The notes below the pieces were generated by a model. The model searched no databases and was not told the origin of the DNA. It saw only the letters and a program-made list of their open reading frames with translations. A stretch of 64,000 nucleotides of DNA from Symbiodinium microadriaticum (lineage: Eukaryota; Sar; Dinophyceae; Suessiales; Symbiodiniaceae). The stretch covers positions 19,878 through 83,877 of the forward strand of contig LSRX01000754.1 of NCBI GenBank assembly GCA_001939145.1, in the 5' to 3' direction. How positions within the stretch are numbered: position 1 is the first letter of the stretch; every line of letters starts with the position of its first letter. Positions 49,862-62,129 of this stretch are shown here, piece after piece. The position numbers and the translations under genes are program-made.

Positions 49862-52558
49862 TTATATATATATATATATATATTCTTTTTTAAAAAATTT
49901 TATTGACTCATATTCTGGAATCAAAAATATTAGCTATATTCATTATTATTGAAAACCCCAAATTAAGATTATTTCGATTTCTAAATTATGCGGAATCTAG
50001 ATTTCATACAAAATATTAATATATAGAACGATTAAATTAAAATTCTATTTCAACATTTTTTTTTGAACCTAGATTTTATATAATATATTAATCTTTCGGA
50101 CGATGAAAACAAAAAAATTCTATTTTAAGATATATTTATTATTTTTTGTTATTTTAAAGAATTTCGTTATTTTTTATATATAATCGAAATTTATACGATT
50201 ATATATTTTTGAATTTTATAAATATAAGAATTTAGATATTTTCTATTTATTAAAAGAAGATTCATAAGAATCTTCATGAATATAATATAATATATATTAT
50301 TTTTTCTTATTAGAATCACAAAGTCTTATTTAAAAATCGCAACGATAAATTGGAATATGAAAATTTAAATTCTGGGTGAGAATTATTTGATAATGGATCG
50401 GCAGGAATTGTCGTGGAAAGAGAATTATGGATATGTTATTGATTAATCGAAAGGAATATTCTTAAATATAGAATAAAATTATGAAAACCGACAAGATTAA
50501 TTAAGATTATATACATTATATGAATAAGAAGATATGAATATTGGTAAATTATATATTTTTTATCTATAATATTTACGATATTTAATTCAAAGATAATAAA
50601 AATTCTCTTATTTAATATCGGATCTCTTCTAGAAAATCGAGCGTAATCTAGAACGAAATTTTTTATAATATGAATAATTGCACTACTAAGATTTTAATTT
50701 CTTTTTTTGAAAAGAATAGAATTTCTTCTAAATGAATGAAAAATCGATAGCAATTATCAAAATAAGAAATATTCAATAATTTATTTGAATTATGAAAAAA
50801 TAAGATATCTTCAAAATTTTCTTAATTAAAAGAATCGATGAATCTATATATAAAAATTTCTTTATATATATATATAATTTTATAATTTTCTTTTTTATAT
50901 AGATTTTTAAAATTTTATGAATTTCGATATTTTCAAAATTTGAAGAATTTCTTTTTATTTATATTATCGAATTCAAAATCTTTCGAAATTTCATTTTTTC
51001 TATTTCTTCTTCGAAATTATGAATAGTTATGAAATAGATGATGATAAATATTTCATAATTTTCGGGGAGGATTATGTTAGAACCGATTTTTGCTTTCTAT
51101 ATTTGATTATTGACGATGTGCTTGATAATATCATTATTTTTCTATTCATATAAGATGATGATTTGTCCAATCTATTATTGAATTATTCATATTCGTCTTT
51201 ATAACTTCATATTTTCATTAAAGAATTTATGAATATCTTCTCGCAAACTTATAAGTTATTGATTATATCTTGATATTATTGAAATAATTGAAAGGGCCCA
51301 AGAAATAGAGAATATATTTCTCTTTGAAATTCAAGATATATAATAAACTATTGAATATCCTAATGATATTATATATCGAGAATTTCTAATTTTTTATTAA
51401 TGATATTATTTTCATTTTCTTTATGAATATCTAAAAACGACTTCATAATTTCGTCTTATTTTCAATAAGAGATTCCAATATTGCTTTACAAATAGAATAA
51501 TTAAGTCAAGATAATCCTTTAATATTACTTCTATATTCATTATCTTTTCATTTCTGTATAATTTCTTTAATATTGCAATATTATATATTGCCTTTGCTGG
51601 AGAATTCTATTATAATTATCGAATATAGATAATATTCATAGAGATTATTGGGAGAATCAAATTTTCAGAATGAATCAGATTATTGGAAAGAAAAAAAGAT
51701 CTTTTTCTTTATATCTTTAATTCGTGCAAGCAATCTTCTATGAATAATGGACATATTCATAATATTATAATATATCATTATCTATTCTATAAAATAATTA
51801 AATTCCTAGGAATGACGCATATATGTACATCAATTATCTATGTAAAAAAATCATTGATAAATTAATTCAATATTAATATTTGAATATATGGTCGTCTTCT
51901 CTTCAAAATATAAGATTTCCAAGATTTATGCATATATATATATATCATCTGTGCAGGCATATTCATAGATTAATAGAATATTGAAATAGATTTATTTATT
52001 ATCATAATATAATTCAATATTCCGCAGCAGATTTAAAAATTATATATGATTATAAAATAAAGAATCTTATCATATCGGAGAAATATCTAAATTTAAATAT
52101 TTATAGAGGCACATATTTCGCGGATATTCTTCTTTATATTTTACGAGTCGATATCGTCTTACGACTTTGTCGGATTTTATTATGAGATCAAAATATTTTA
52201 TTTTTCTTTCTTATATTTATATCATGAAATTAGAATAATATTTATTTCAAGATTATATTTTTTCATAATTAATTTCATATGTGCAGAAATAATTTATATC
52301 ATATGCATAAATTATATATAGACCAATATAAATCTATTAAATACAGAATAGCATCAATTTATATAAATAAAGATTTATTTTATCGTCTTTTTATTGAAGC
52401 GAACAGAATTCTTCGATCAATCTCATTTCCAGATATAATCGGAATTCCAAATATAATTCTCCTTCGGGTCCCAAAGATTTATATAAATACGAAAATTCGA
52501 AGAAGATATTTTTTGATTGATTTATATCTAAATCTAATTCTCACCGCATGAATTTGCG
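49862..52558. other. Extremely AT-rich island, left part
   Basis: Composition changes abruptly at a (TA)n tract from roughly 50 percent GC to roughly 15-20 percent GC by eye. It stays there for 2.7 kb with almost no open frames above 60 codons. It is not a simple repeat; words such as GAAT, ATTATC and TTCGAAAT recur irregularly. CpG words (TTCGAA, ATCGAT) persist. No organelle gene could be recognised. The island resumes after the LINE at 53866 and ends near 54601. Confidence 0.9.
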
Positions 52559-52561
52559 ACA

Positions 52562-53865
52562 CAGTTGACTCTCAGGCCACGCCTCTTGGATCAATCCTCA
52601 GATTTGGGCCCTTTTAGCCTGGAGGAACTCCAACAGGCTCTTTCCCAATTAGCCAGAGGCAAAGCTCCAGGACCAGATGGCATCGAAGCTGATCCTCTTA
52701 AACTTCTTGACCACACCTCGCAGCTCGCTCTGCTTGCTCTCTACAACCAAGCCAGGACCTCAGGATCAGGTCCGGAGACTTGGACAGAGGCCACGGTTAG
52801 ACAGACCCAATTCGGGTTCAGACCACATCGCGGCACAAAGCACCCCCTTTTCATTATGAGGCGTAGCATGGAGTGGGCAACGTTGACCGATAGAGACCTT
52901 TATCTCCTTTTCTTTGACAGGAATCAGGCCTTCGACTCAGTTGACCGCCAATCAATGATGATTATACTAAGGCGTTTCGGGCTCCACTCCATGGAACTTG
53001 ATCTTATCAGATCGTTTTACACAGCGACATCCTTTGGCACCCAAGGTTTCTCTAACCATACCGCCAAAGGAGCCTTTAGCGCAGGTATTAGGCAAGGCTG
53101 CCCGCTGAGCCAATCCCTATTTATCATCATTCTTTCGGTTATCCTTCATGATGTCGACGACGTTCTCCTCAGAAAGGGAGTGCCCACTAACGTCTGGTCA
53201 GTCAATCATCTGTTTTTCGATCTGGAGTATATAGACGATACTTCGCTTGACCACACCGCAAGGACAAAACATGCTCCACGCTTTTGAATCGGAGGCGTTA
53301 CTATATGACATGTCCCTCAATCAAAGCAAAACTAAATTAATGACCAATCCTGCTTTTCCCGAACCTAAATGGAATTTCTTTAACGGCGATCCTGTTCCTA
53401 CCACTGAGATCGTCAAATATCTTGGTTCCCACGTTTCGTGGACTAAGACTAAGGCTTTCGATACGGCGATCTCCCATAGGAGAGCGTTTGCGGAAGAAGC
53501 TTACAAGAAACTAGAGCTGGTTTGGAACAGGTTCGCTCCCTAGAAATGAAAAGCTAAAAATCTTCCAAGCAATTTTCATGCACACTTTGAGCTACGGTCT
53601 GGACAGCCTCACGTTAACCGCACCGCATCTAAAACGTATCGACGCTTTTTACATTCATTACCTCAGAAAGATCGTAGGGATCAAAACTTCCTTCTATTCT
53701 CGAGTTCCTAACACTAAGGTCTGGGAGATAGCTGGCAAACTCCGTTTGCCCTCTAATTTTCTCCTTAAAGCTGAGGTTTGTACTACTAACCACACCTCAT
53801 AAATATGCTCTCATATCCCAGCGCCTACGGAAGTTTCTTTTTTCTAAGACGATATCAATACGTCC
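52562..53865 (+). mobile_element. Decayed non-LTR retrotransposon (LINE) reverse transcriptase
   Basis: It has the RT landmarks LARGKAPGPDGIEADPLKLL, then TQFGFRPHRGTKHP. After them come the catalytic block A (LLFFDRNQAFDSVD), block B (AGIRQGCPLSQSLF), block C as EYIDDT, and later SLNQSKTKLM and KYLGSHVSW. Both ends are truncated. Between PETWTEA and RQTQFGF the usual 40-60 residues of RT are missing, an internal deletion. Two frameshifts (about 53250 and 53545) break the frame. GC content is normal although the element lies inside the AT-rich island. It is non-autonomous now. Confidence 0.85.
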
Positions 53866-54601
53866 ATATATACGCGCAAGGCCCTAACAAAAAAAATTCT
53901 CATCATACCATATATATCCGCATATATATATATATATATATTTATTCTCGAGATATTTTTCGAAAATTCATAGAAATCTATATTTCTCCAATCATAAAAT
54001 TTCCTCACTTTTTCAATTTCTTTTTTCAAGATTTTTTCATTCCTTTAATTTCTTTCGTATTTCTACTTTAATTATTATTTTAATAATTAAATTTGTATTT
54101 CTCCTCTAACTATAATAAATTCATATATCTAATTTCAAATTATCTATAATAATATAAGAATTACCGAAAATTAAAACTTCTAATTTTATTTATAATTCTT
54201 TATCATGAAAAGCTTATTATTTTACTTAAGTTCTTTTTTTGTCCCCTACTTTCGGAAATCCCCCCATATCAATAATTCCAAACTATCGTAATTAATTATA
54301 TTCCAAGAATCTCCAATTAATAAATACATCAATAAAAATCAATTCATCTATATAATACAAATGATCAAATAATTAAAGGATATTTTCAAATCATATAAAT
54401 GCCGAAATAAATCATATATATGTAACTATATGTATATTAATCGAAAAGAATTTTTCTATCTTTTTTTTATTGATATCTTATTCTATTTAGGAGCTCTAGA
54501 AATTGGAACCTTTTGTTAATAATTGATCATTAAATAAATAATCGATAGAATTATCGAGCGGTTTTTAAATTTGAGAATCATATTGAAATTCATTATTTTC
54601 T
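53866..54601. other. Extremely AT-rich island, right part
   Basis: It shows the same low-GC, stop-rich sequence as the left part, including a (TA)n tract near 53920-53942. It ends at about 54601 where normal composition resumes (GTAGGTGCAACTGTCGG). Confidence 0.9.
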
Positions 54602-57582
54602 GTAGGTGCAACTGTCGGTGCCGGCCGTGGAGACGGGCTACTCAAGATGGTATCAAATGGCACTGCTTGTGCGTGCGAAACTGTACATGTTGAAAAGGAA
54701 CAGTCTGGACGTTGCCGCCTGCCTGCGTGTGGGCACCTGAATGTGTGAGCTTTTGGGGGCAACGGGGCTTGCAAAGTCCAGCGCTTCACGGACTATCCAA
54801 ACAGCTGCACTACAAAATCACTTGCATACCGGCATTCCATCTTTGACGACGCAGGGGTTCTCGCCAATCGAATTTGCCTAATCAGCTGTAATGTGTGTGT
54901 CCTCGTCAACGTCCATGGTAGGATTAACCTCATATCCAGAGAGAGAGAGAGAGCACGCTTGAGACACGATTCATTCGTTGGTCAGACTGTGACATGCGTC
55001 GCCCTTTTTCACTCCCGAGACTGATGTGACAAAGCCAAGGCCAAGGCACCAAGCGCGCAAGTTCGTTGTTCTTTACTACTAGGTCGGGGCAGTCTTTGAG
55101 CAGTAGAGCCATGGCTGCACCTCAGTCCGGAAATCCATGAAATCATGCAGAAGTGTCGCAGATGCTGCTATTCCATGCAAAATCCTGCCAACCTTTCATA
55201 CTTGAATCATGAGTCTGTGCTGATGGATTCCCTCTTCTGATGCATCGTAACCATACTTTGCGAGAAGTGGGATCTCCACAGCCATGCACACGTCTCGGCG
55301 CGCATGAGCCTCAGTTTAAGATAGCGGCTGGAACCTGAAAAGGCCAGCTGCCCTCAAGCACGCTGCTAGACTGCTAGACTGGCCTGCTTCATGATATCGC
55401 CTTCGGAGCCATCCAAGGCATCACGCAGTTTGTAGCGGAAGGCTGGCTGCATGAACTCTCCGATCAACTTCTCCTTGCGACGGGACGGCTGCGTCCGCCT
55501 CGCCAGCTCGTCCCAGCTCCCAACTCCCAGCCAACCGATAAACCCGATCAGCCGCGGTCCTGGATTTCCAGTGCTAGCTCATGTGTCAGGACAGGTGGGG
55601 CCATGGCGAAGAGGATAATCTGCAGCAATCTCGATTCGACGTCTGACGTCTCGGGCCCAAAGGTAACCAAAGGTGTCTCCCCCGGCAGTCTCCCTGTGGA
55701 CCACAGCAGGGGACCCTACGCTTCTTTGCGCTTCCTTCGAGGCAGCGGCTTCCCTCCTCCAAAGCCGGAGGACCGGCAGAACCACGACGGCCGCCTAGGC
55801 AACGTCATGACTCCATGATTCTCCATGACCCACAAGGCCCGTTACAAGTTCGGACGCCAGTGTTAAAACTCTGAGGGGGTCGGCGTGGGAAGATGACGGC
55901 GCGAAAGCATCTGACGCATGCAGAGGGCCCAGCAGACTGGTAATTAGCTCCAAGTCGAAAGGATAGTCGGGTTCAATTTTCAGAGTTCCTACTGTTGGGC
56001 CTCCCAGCTCCAGGCTGCTCCTTTGGCCAGCCTTAAGCGGAAAATTGTTCCTTTTCCTGTACTGCAAAAGTCATAACAAAGGCAAATTCCCTTCTGTTTG
56101 ACGTTGAATTAGGGCCAGCCTCGCGGCCTCACACTGTGCGTTCCAGATGCTGATTGCCATTCACCTCCAGTGAAGCGCACCACGGTTGAGCTTGGCGGTC
56201 ATGCAAAGGTATCGCATGGTATCGTGCGTACCTGAGACTCTGCTTTGCCGCCTTGTCACTTTGTGCCCACAACCGATTTCTGCCTCTTCTCGACCTTGTC
56301 CAACTCATCTGGCAGACCAGGGTGCATTACTTGGGGGCCAGACGCAGTCTGGTGCTAGCCTGAAGTACAATCTCATGCCATATGTAGGAGGAGCTTCCTT
56401 CGTGCTTCTGCCAATGCAACAATAATGAGTCCAGTCCCAAGATGAAGTATGAAGGGCCTGCTTCGGTGCTTTCTCGCGCGCTGGCGTCGATTTTGTCAAT
56501 CAGCTCCATGAGGGCGTCGAGGATTGTCGCACGCTCCTGGCTGGGAGCAGAGTCGGGAAGAGGTACCTGTCAGCACCCGCAGCCTTGTCGGTGGTGTAGA
56601 TGCCAAGGCCTAGTCGTGCTGCAGCATTCGACAGAGGCGTTCAACATCTAACATGAGCTCACAGGAGCGTGCAGATCTTCCCAGCGTGGTTAGAGGAAGT
56701 CGGTTTCGCATGAACGTTGGCTGATGTTGGCTGAAGCATGGGGTCGTCGGAGCCTGGCCCGCCGCCGACGTAGACGATGACGAATATGAGAACCTCGACC
56801 AACGCTCCATAGAGACATTGAGCCTCAGCGCACCACAGGCAAGCACGAACCTAGCAGGAACTGAATCAAAGCGATGCAGAGCAGCGAAAAATCTCCATCT
56901 TCGCCCGGACACAAGCACGGAGCTGTCACTCTTGCCGTCTAGGAAAGGCGAAAGCGTGATCAACCTGGGCAAGCACAGAGTGCTGACAGATTGGGTGAGG
57001 AATCACCGCCCACGCAGGCTTTCGTTTAAGCTGAGACTTCGAGGCCCCAACTTCGGAACGAGTAAAGCGAGCGGCCAAGAGCAGATTCCCCACGGCATGA
57101 GTGCATGAGCTGCAGCTTTGAAGCAAGGCCAACAGGACGAGCACACCGAATTGAGTCGTGGGGATGATGCGCTGCATGGAAGAATACTTCCTGAAGCTTG
57201 CCACCACAGCACCGCCCGTTGTGCTGTGGATGGTCAGATAACTTGCAGGTGCAGGCTGCCGAGGAACCTAGATCTGGCAGATCGCAGGCTAGTCATGAAG
57301 GAAAGCAGGCGCTGCGCACCTTGGCTCGGCAGAAATAGAAACCGCTGTGCAGGGCCCACGCACTCGCCTGACTCGCCTGCACCGGGTATGGTCAGAAGGA
57401 GTCTGGTCATCTCCTCCACAGGATCCTGGCACAAAAGACCAAACGAAGCACACTCCTTGGCCTCGGCCCTGGTGGAAGATCCTTGTCGGAGCGAAGAGCC
57501 CGTGCCACAAGCTCTGAGGGGATGAAGCTCCTTGGAGCTTCACAGCTCGCAGCGCTTCGACTGCAAGATTTGCAAGGACAAC
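54602..57582. other. Stretch without recognised gene
   Basis: Open frames of 60-120 codons exist on both strands, and none is assigned. A (GA)n tract lies near 54940. By position it could contain further - strand exons of the gene at 57.6-58.6 kb. Confidence 0.3.
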
Positions 57583-57658
57583 CCTGCTCAGACTTGATCT
57601 TTGCAGAGGGTCGCATTCCGCCAAGTGCTCGAAGCCAGGTACAGCTTCATTAGCCTCC
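57583..57658 (-). CDS. Putative - strand exon (EANEAVPGFEHLAECDPLQ)
   Basis: On the complement, the exon lies between GCCGCAGCTCAG and a GTTGTC donor. It encodes EANEAVPGFEHLAECDPLQR, then SSLSR. The splice signals are good. The family is not recognised. It is downstream, on the - strand, of the exon at 58480-58595. Confidence 0.45.
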
Positions 57659-58479
57659 TGAGCTGCGGTTCGGCAGCACGTGCTACCCAGCATCGGTTGA
57701 ATTCAGTCCTAGGAAGCCCTTTGTACCCATTGTCATGTACGCTGTGAAGAGCCCCGGGTTCTGCAGCTACCTTCCTCGTTGCTTGCGGTGATTTGTGGTG
57801 AATGCGGTTGCTAGTGCTCGTTCGCTGCCGCACTGGCCAGAAGAATTTGCCGCTGCTCCCGTCAAGGTTGAATCGCCAATCGCTGTGGTTTCTGTGGCAT
57901 AAGCAGCCATGGTTGGCTGCATAACGCCACTTCTTTGAGAAGACGGCTGGCTGTGCAGTCAAGTCGCACGAAACTCTGCAGCTCTGGAGGATTCAAAAGC
58001 AACGGTGCCTGAGACAGCAGGAGACGGTACGGAAGGCCCATCGAGCTGAACAGCACCTTTTTCAATGCCCCAATCTCACGGAGTCTGCTCGCATCGCCTC
58101 CTCGAGAAGCTGAGTTAGCACCGAAGACTCTTCGTACATTGCTTCATAGAACTTCTCCTTTCAGAAGCGGACAGCTGCTTGCTTCGGGCTTTAACTTCGG
58201 CATTTGCCAGTGATGTGACGGGGCAATTCTGAACTTTTGACATCGTCACGCATGTCACAGAACCCTCCAGTGCCCAGAGTTGACATCTTGCGGGGCTTCA
58301 AGGTCTTCGAGGAAGGACTGACAGGTATCTGTTTGCAGGACTTTGTCGGAGGCTCTGAAACAAAGCCTTTGCATGCCAGAAGGCCACAGAGCTTGTTGCG
58401 CGATACGCCAAACATGCGCTGCTGGCTTTGGCTTGGCTTCTTCGAACCTAGATTGATGGGACGGGCCCCCTTGTCGCGC

Positions 58480-58595
58480 CTGCCGCACCAGCAGAAATGA
58501 CGAGGTGTAGCCCAGCAAAAAACTAAACAGGAGGCCAACGGTGTTCCTGTCAAGGCCACAATGCTCGATCCGGAATGTTTTGATCACCACAGGGC
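58480..58595 (-). CDS. Putative - strand membrane-protein exon
   Basis: On the complement, after CGTCTTTAG it encodes 38 codons: PVVIKTFRIEHCGLDRNTVG, then LLFSFLLGYTSSFLLVRQ. The donor is CAG|GCGCGA (GC). The hydrophobic stretch LLFSFLLGYTSSFLLV is a likely transmembrane helix. With the exon at 57583 it is the main evidence that genes right of the AT-rich island point left. Confidence 0.5.
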
Positions 58596-60049
58596 CTAAA
58601 GACGGCTATGGCGTTCGCTGCCACACAAATGCAAAACACCCGTGAGACAAACTCTACCGAGTTAGGACGATCCATGTGCCTGTACGCAGCCACGAGACAA
58701 CCTGGGTGCCGGAATAGCCGGCCTGAAGAAGACCTGCATTGCCTCCGGCACAGAACCGCACAGGCCCATGTAGGCGAAGCACAGCTTCCTCTCAGTCAGG
58801 AAAGTATAGCGGTGTCGAGTTCACAAGGCAAACTTTTATGAATTCGAAGCACCGGTTTCTATGGTTGCCGAGTTTCTGCTCACCGGTGATGAGCTCTGCG
58901 GCAGTCCTCAATCAGGCTGCAATTCAAGCTTCTAGATGTCGCGTGCGGAAACTCGTGGAGTGAGTGAAGGGTTGCGATTCAGGCACTGAACACACTCCAA
59001 CCTTCTGCCAAGGGGCTCCCTTAGCCAGGGGTAGCATACTGCCGCCAGAGGCCCCGCAGCCAATCCGAAGAGCAACTGGACAGCCAGGAGCCACTGGACC
59101 ACGCAGGACTTAGGACCTAGGACCCTCCTCAGAGACTGCTCAGATGGGACCTGATAAGCAAAGAGCGAAATGCTATGGGATGCAACTGTTGCAATTTGAC
59201 ATCCTCGGCGATTCGGTGATCCCGCCTCGACGGCCCGCAAGCCACGCTCGCGTGCCGCAATGATGACCTTAGGTGCATTGGCTTGCCTTCTTACAGAGTG
59301 TGAGAGACAGTGACTAGGACGAGTTGCGGGGTGTGTGTGTGTGTGTGGCATCATCGCCAGCGCTGTCGAAGAAAGCCACTGTATGCACATTTTGGGCTCA
59401 TGCTTTTCCAGCAACTCGTCTGCCTCTCTCCGTCCACTTCAGGCTAGCAACATCTTCTCCCCTCCGCCCCCTGCGTTCACGCCTCTCTCGGGCAGAGAGC
59501 TCAGCCTTCAGGGACGGGCAACGGGATCTGGGCTGCGCATCGCATGTGCTCCGTTTGCATAATTGACCATGTCTTTGCCTCACGCCGATCTCGATCTGCT
59601 TCGCCTGCCGGCCGGGCAACCACCCGACCTGACACCAAGAAACATCCAACCCTCAAAGCTCTGGACGGCACAAGCGCCAGCCTGAGTGCTAGGAGCCGTC
59701 GAGGGTTCCGGCCCATGCTGCTTTCTCTTTCATGCGGAGTTTTTTGGCGGTAATTGGGATCCATCAGGCGCTCCGGTCAAAACCCCCGCAGGGGAGCTCT
59801 GCGCGAGCTGACCTGACACCTCTTTCCTCCTCCACACACAGGATACTTGCCAAGTCACCTCGCTCATGGCAGCTTTCGATTTCTTTCGATAAGACCATTC
59901 GGATCACTCTCTGCTTCTATTCTTCGCCACGGCCATGCCGCCCCGCGGCTCCGAGAAGCAAAGAGCATTACATTTCTAGCAGCATGTGGTACGGAGCGTC
60001 GTTCCGTCAGGCTTTAGTATAGAGGCAGACAGAAAATGTAAGAGAGAGT
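58596..60049. other. Stretch without recognised gene
   Basis: No recognised exon. A short (GT)n tract lies at about 59332-59346. Frames rich in Arg/Pro on both strands look like chance open frames. Confidence 0.3.
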
Positions 60050-60121
60050 GAGAGAGACAGAGAGAGAGAGAGAGGGAGAGAGAGAGAGAGAGATATATCT
60101 ATATATACATATGTATATATA

Positions 60122-60157
<36 letters not shown>

Positions 60158-60162
60158 TGTAT
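60050..60162. repeat. Compound microsatellite GA / TA / GTAT at LINE 5' junction
   Basis: (GA)n, (TA)n and (GTAT)n blocks lie directly before the first LINE codon, so the 5' truncation point of the element abuts the microsatellite. Confidence 0.95.
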
Positions 60163-61351
60163 GTCAGACTCGGCAATGCTGTGCAGTACTGTTTGTAGAT
60201 CTTAGAGAAGCCTTTCACCGAATAGTCCGACCTCTGATTCACGGGGGAGACTTGCAGGACCACCACCTTGCCGGCATAGTCAAAGAGCTGGGTCTGCCGG
60301 CAGACTCCGTGCACCGCCTGTATACGTATGTAGAGACTGGCTCTCTGATTGAAGCCGCAGGTGCTACCCCTTGGACTGCCAGAATGATGAAGGAATTTAA
60401 CAGCGATGCTTGGTTCACATACGGACAGTCCGCACAGATGGCGACGGTCCGGGGTGGCACCAGGCCAGGGGATACGCTTGCTGACATGGTCTTTTCTTTT
60501 CTCTTTGCGGAAATTCTCGACCGTGTCGGTCAGCGCTTCAAGCAGGCAGGTATTGGGACTGTCTTGCCGTGGTCACAGGCTTGGTTGTGTTGCAGGAGAA
60601 ATGATGACATGTTGCCGGATGCAACATGTCAGCCAGTTGATATTACCTGGATGGACGACCTGGCCGTCCTTATCTCCAACGCCCCATCACCTGGTCTCTG
60701 ATCTGCGACAGGCTGCCACCTGCATTTTGGACCAATGCCTCCAAGCTGTGCTCTTGCCGAATTTGCGAGCAAAAAAGACGGAAGCGATAGTTAGCCTTTT
60801 CGGCAAAGGGGCCACATCTGTTGCGAAGGAGCTCTTCCACGGCTCCGAGCCGACCATGGAGCTTGATTCGGATTTGTGGCCAGGGGCACGCCTTCGCCTG
60901 GTTGCCTCGTATAAACATTTAGGAGGGCTGGTGCAGAAGGACGGCTCCCTAAAACAGGAGATAAAAGCTCGTGTAGGTGCAGCGTGGCAGGCTTTCACCA
61001 AGCACCGCAAACGTGTCCTGGGTTCTCCCATAGTCTCAGCCAGGGACGAGGCTTTGCTCTTCTCGAGCCTCATCGAGTCCACGTTATACTACGGGGCCGG
61101 GACATGGTCCAGCCTAACGAAGGACCTAGAGGAAAAGTTGCAGCAAACTGCTGTAGGCATGGCCAGGCTGATGCTACGTCCCAGGTTTAGCTATGAGGAT
61201 GCGTGCCACCAAAGTAACAGGTACACCCTTGCATCTGCGAGGATCGCTAGCGTCAGGGTGTCAGTACATGTGGAGCGCCTTCGCCATTTCAAGTCTACCA
61301 TCGTTAGGGCGACTCCAGAGCTCTGGGCCATCCTCCACTACGAGCGTACTT

Positions 61352-62129
61352 GAGCCGCGGTTTTTTTGTACGCTTCCTTGATTATAAGTAAACGCGGAAA
61401 TATCAATCGTTGTCGCCGAAAAAAATTGCACGGGACTGTGTGCGCGGAAGCACGCGGAAGCTTTGCGGAAGCAATCGCTCCGCGGAAGGTCCCGCAGAAG
61501 CTCCGTCTTAAGATATGTCATGCCGCAGATATCATACGTTTGGCCTTGAATGTACATAATTAACTCAACAAACTGCAAGCCCTAAACCCAAAGTCATCTC
61601 AAAAGCCTAGATCCACAAGCCCCGAAGTCGAAGTCCCCACATCGCCAGCAAGAACTTGTGCATGACCATACACCTGCATCTTAATGGCTGTATCTGTGCC
61701 CTTCGATGCATACTGGGCGAAGATATTGCCTTATATTCTGAGAGATGCCAGCAAGATTTAGAGTCACCCACCTACCCCACAAGAGTTTAAGAGCCGAAGA
61801 AGCCGAAAGCAACCTATAAGCCTCTTCAGATTTGCTTCTGTCTTCGCGTGCTTCATGTAAGCTTGCATCCTTTGTTGGTGGCTGAAGCAAAGTTGAAGCT
61901 ACACGATAGGTCTGCCTAAACGAATAGCCTCCTCAAGACTCCAGCCCGCAATTGCGCAAGCAAGCCCTGCAAACTCTGCGACACAACCGTTGGGGAAGGG
62001 ATCCGCGGAAGCGACATGAAAGCTGAGGCGCGCGGAAGCGAAACCCTCGCGGGCTGAAGCATGCGGAAGGGTCTTGCGGAAGGATTTCGTTATTTCCATT
62101 TTCACAAACACGAATAAAAACCACAGCTC
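61352..62129. mobile_element. 778-bp terminal-inverted-repeat element (MITE-like) inside the LINE
   Basis: The left end GAGCCGCGGTTTTTTT and the inverted right end GAGCTGTGGTTTTTAT match at 13 of 16 positions. The element is flanked by ACTT on both sides (61348-61351 and 62130-62133), a 4-bp target duplication. It has no long open frame. GCGGAAG heptamers cluster near both ends (about 61440-61490 and 62005-62085). Without the element and one ACTT, the LINE frame continues HYERTWLSLVDTP uninterrupted. It is non-autonomous; the superfamily is not assigned. Confidence 0.85.
61440..62085. repeat. Subterminal GCGGAAG repeats of the TIR element
   Basis: GCGGAAG occurs four times, plus one GCAGAAG variant, within about 70 bases near the left end. 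It occurs four times, plus variants, within about 80 bases near the right end. All copies are in the same orientation, with none in the central part. Such subterminal arrays are typical transposase-binding sites. Confidence 0.75.

Noticed and set aside
49862..52558. AT-rich island as a dinoflagellate mitochondrial DNA insertion
   Set aside because: No recognisable cox1, cox3, cob or rRNA fragments and practically no open frames; cannot be excluded for non-coding mitochondrial DNA without a search.
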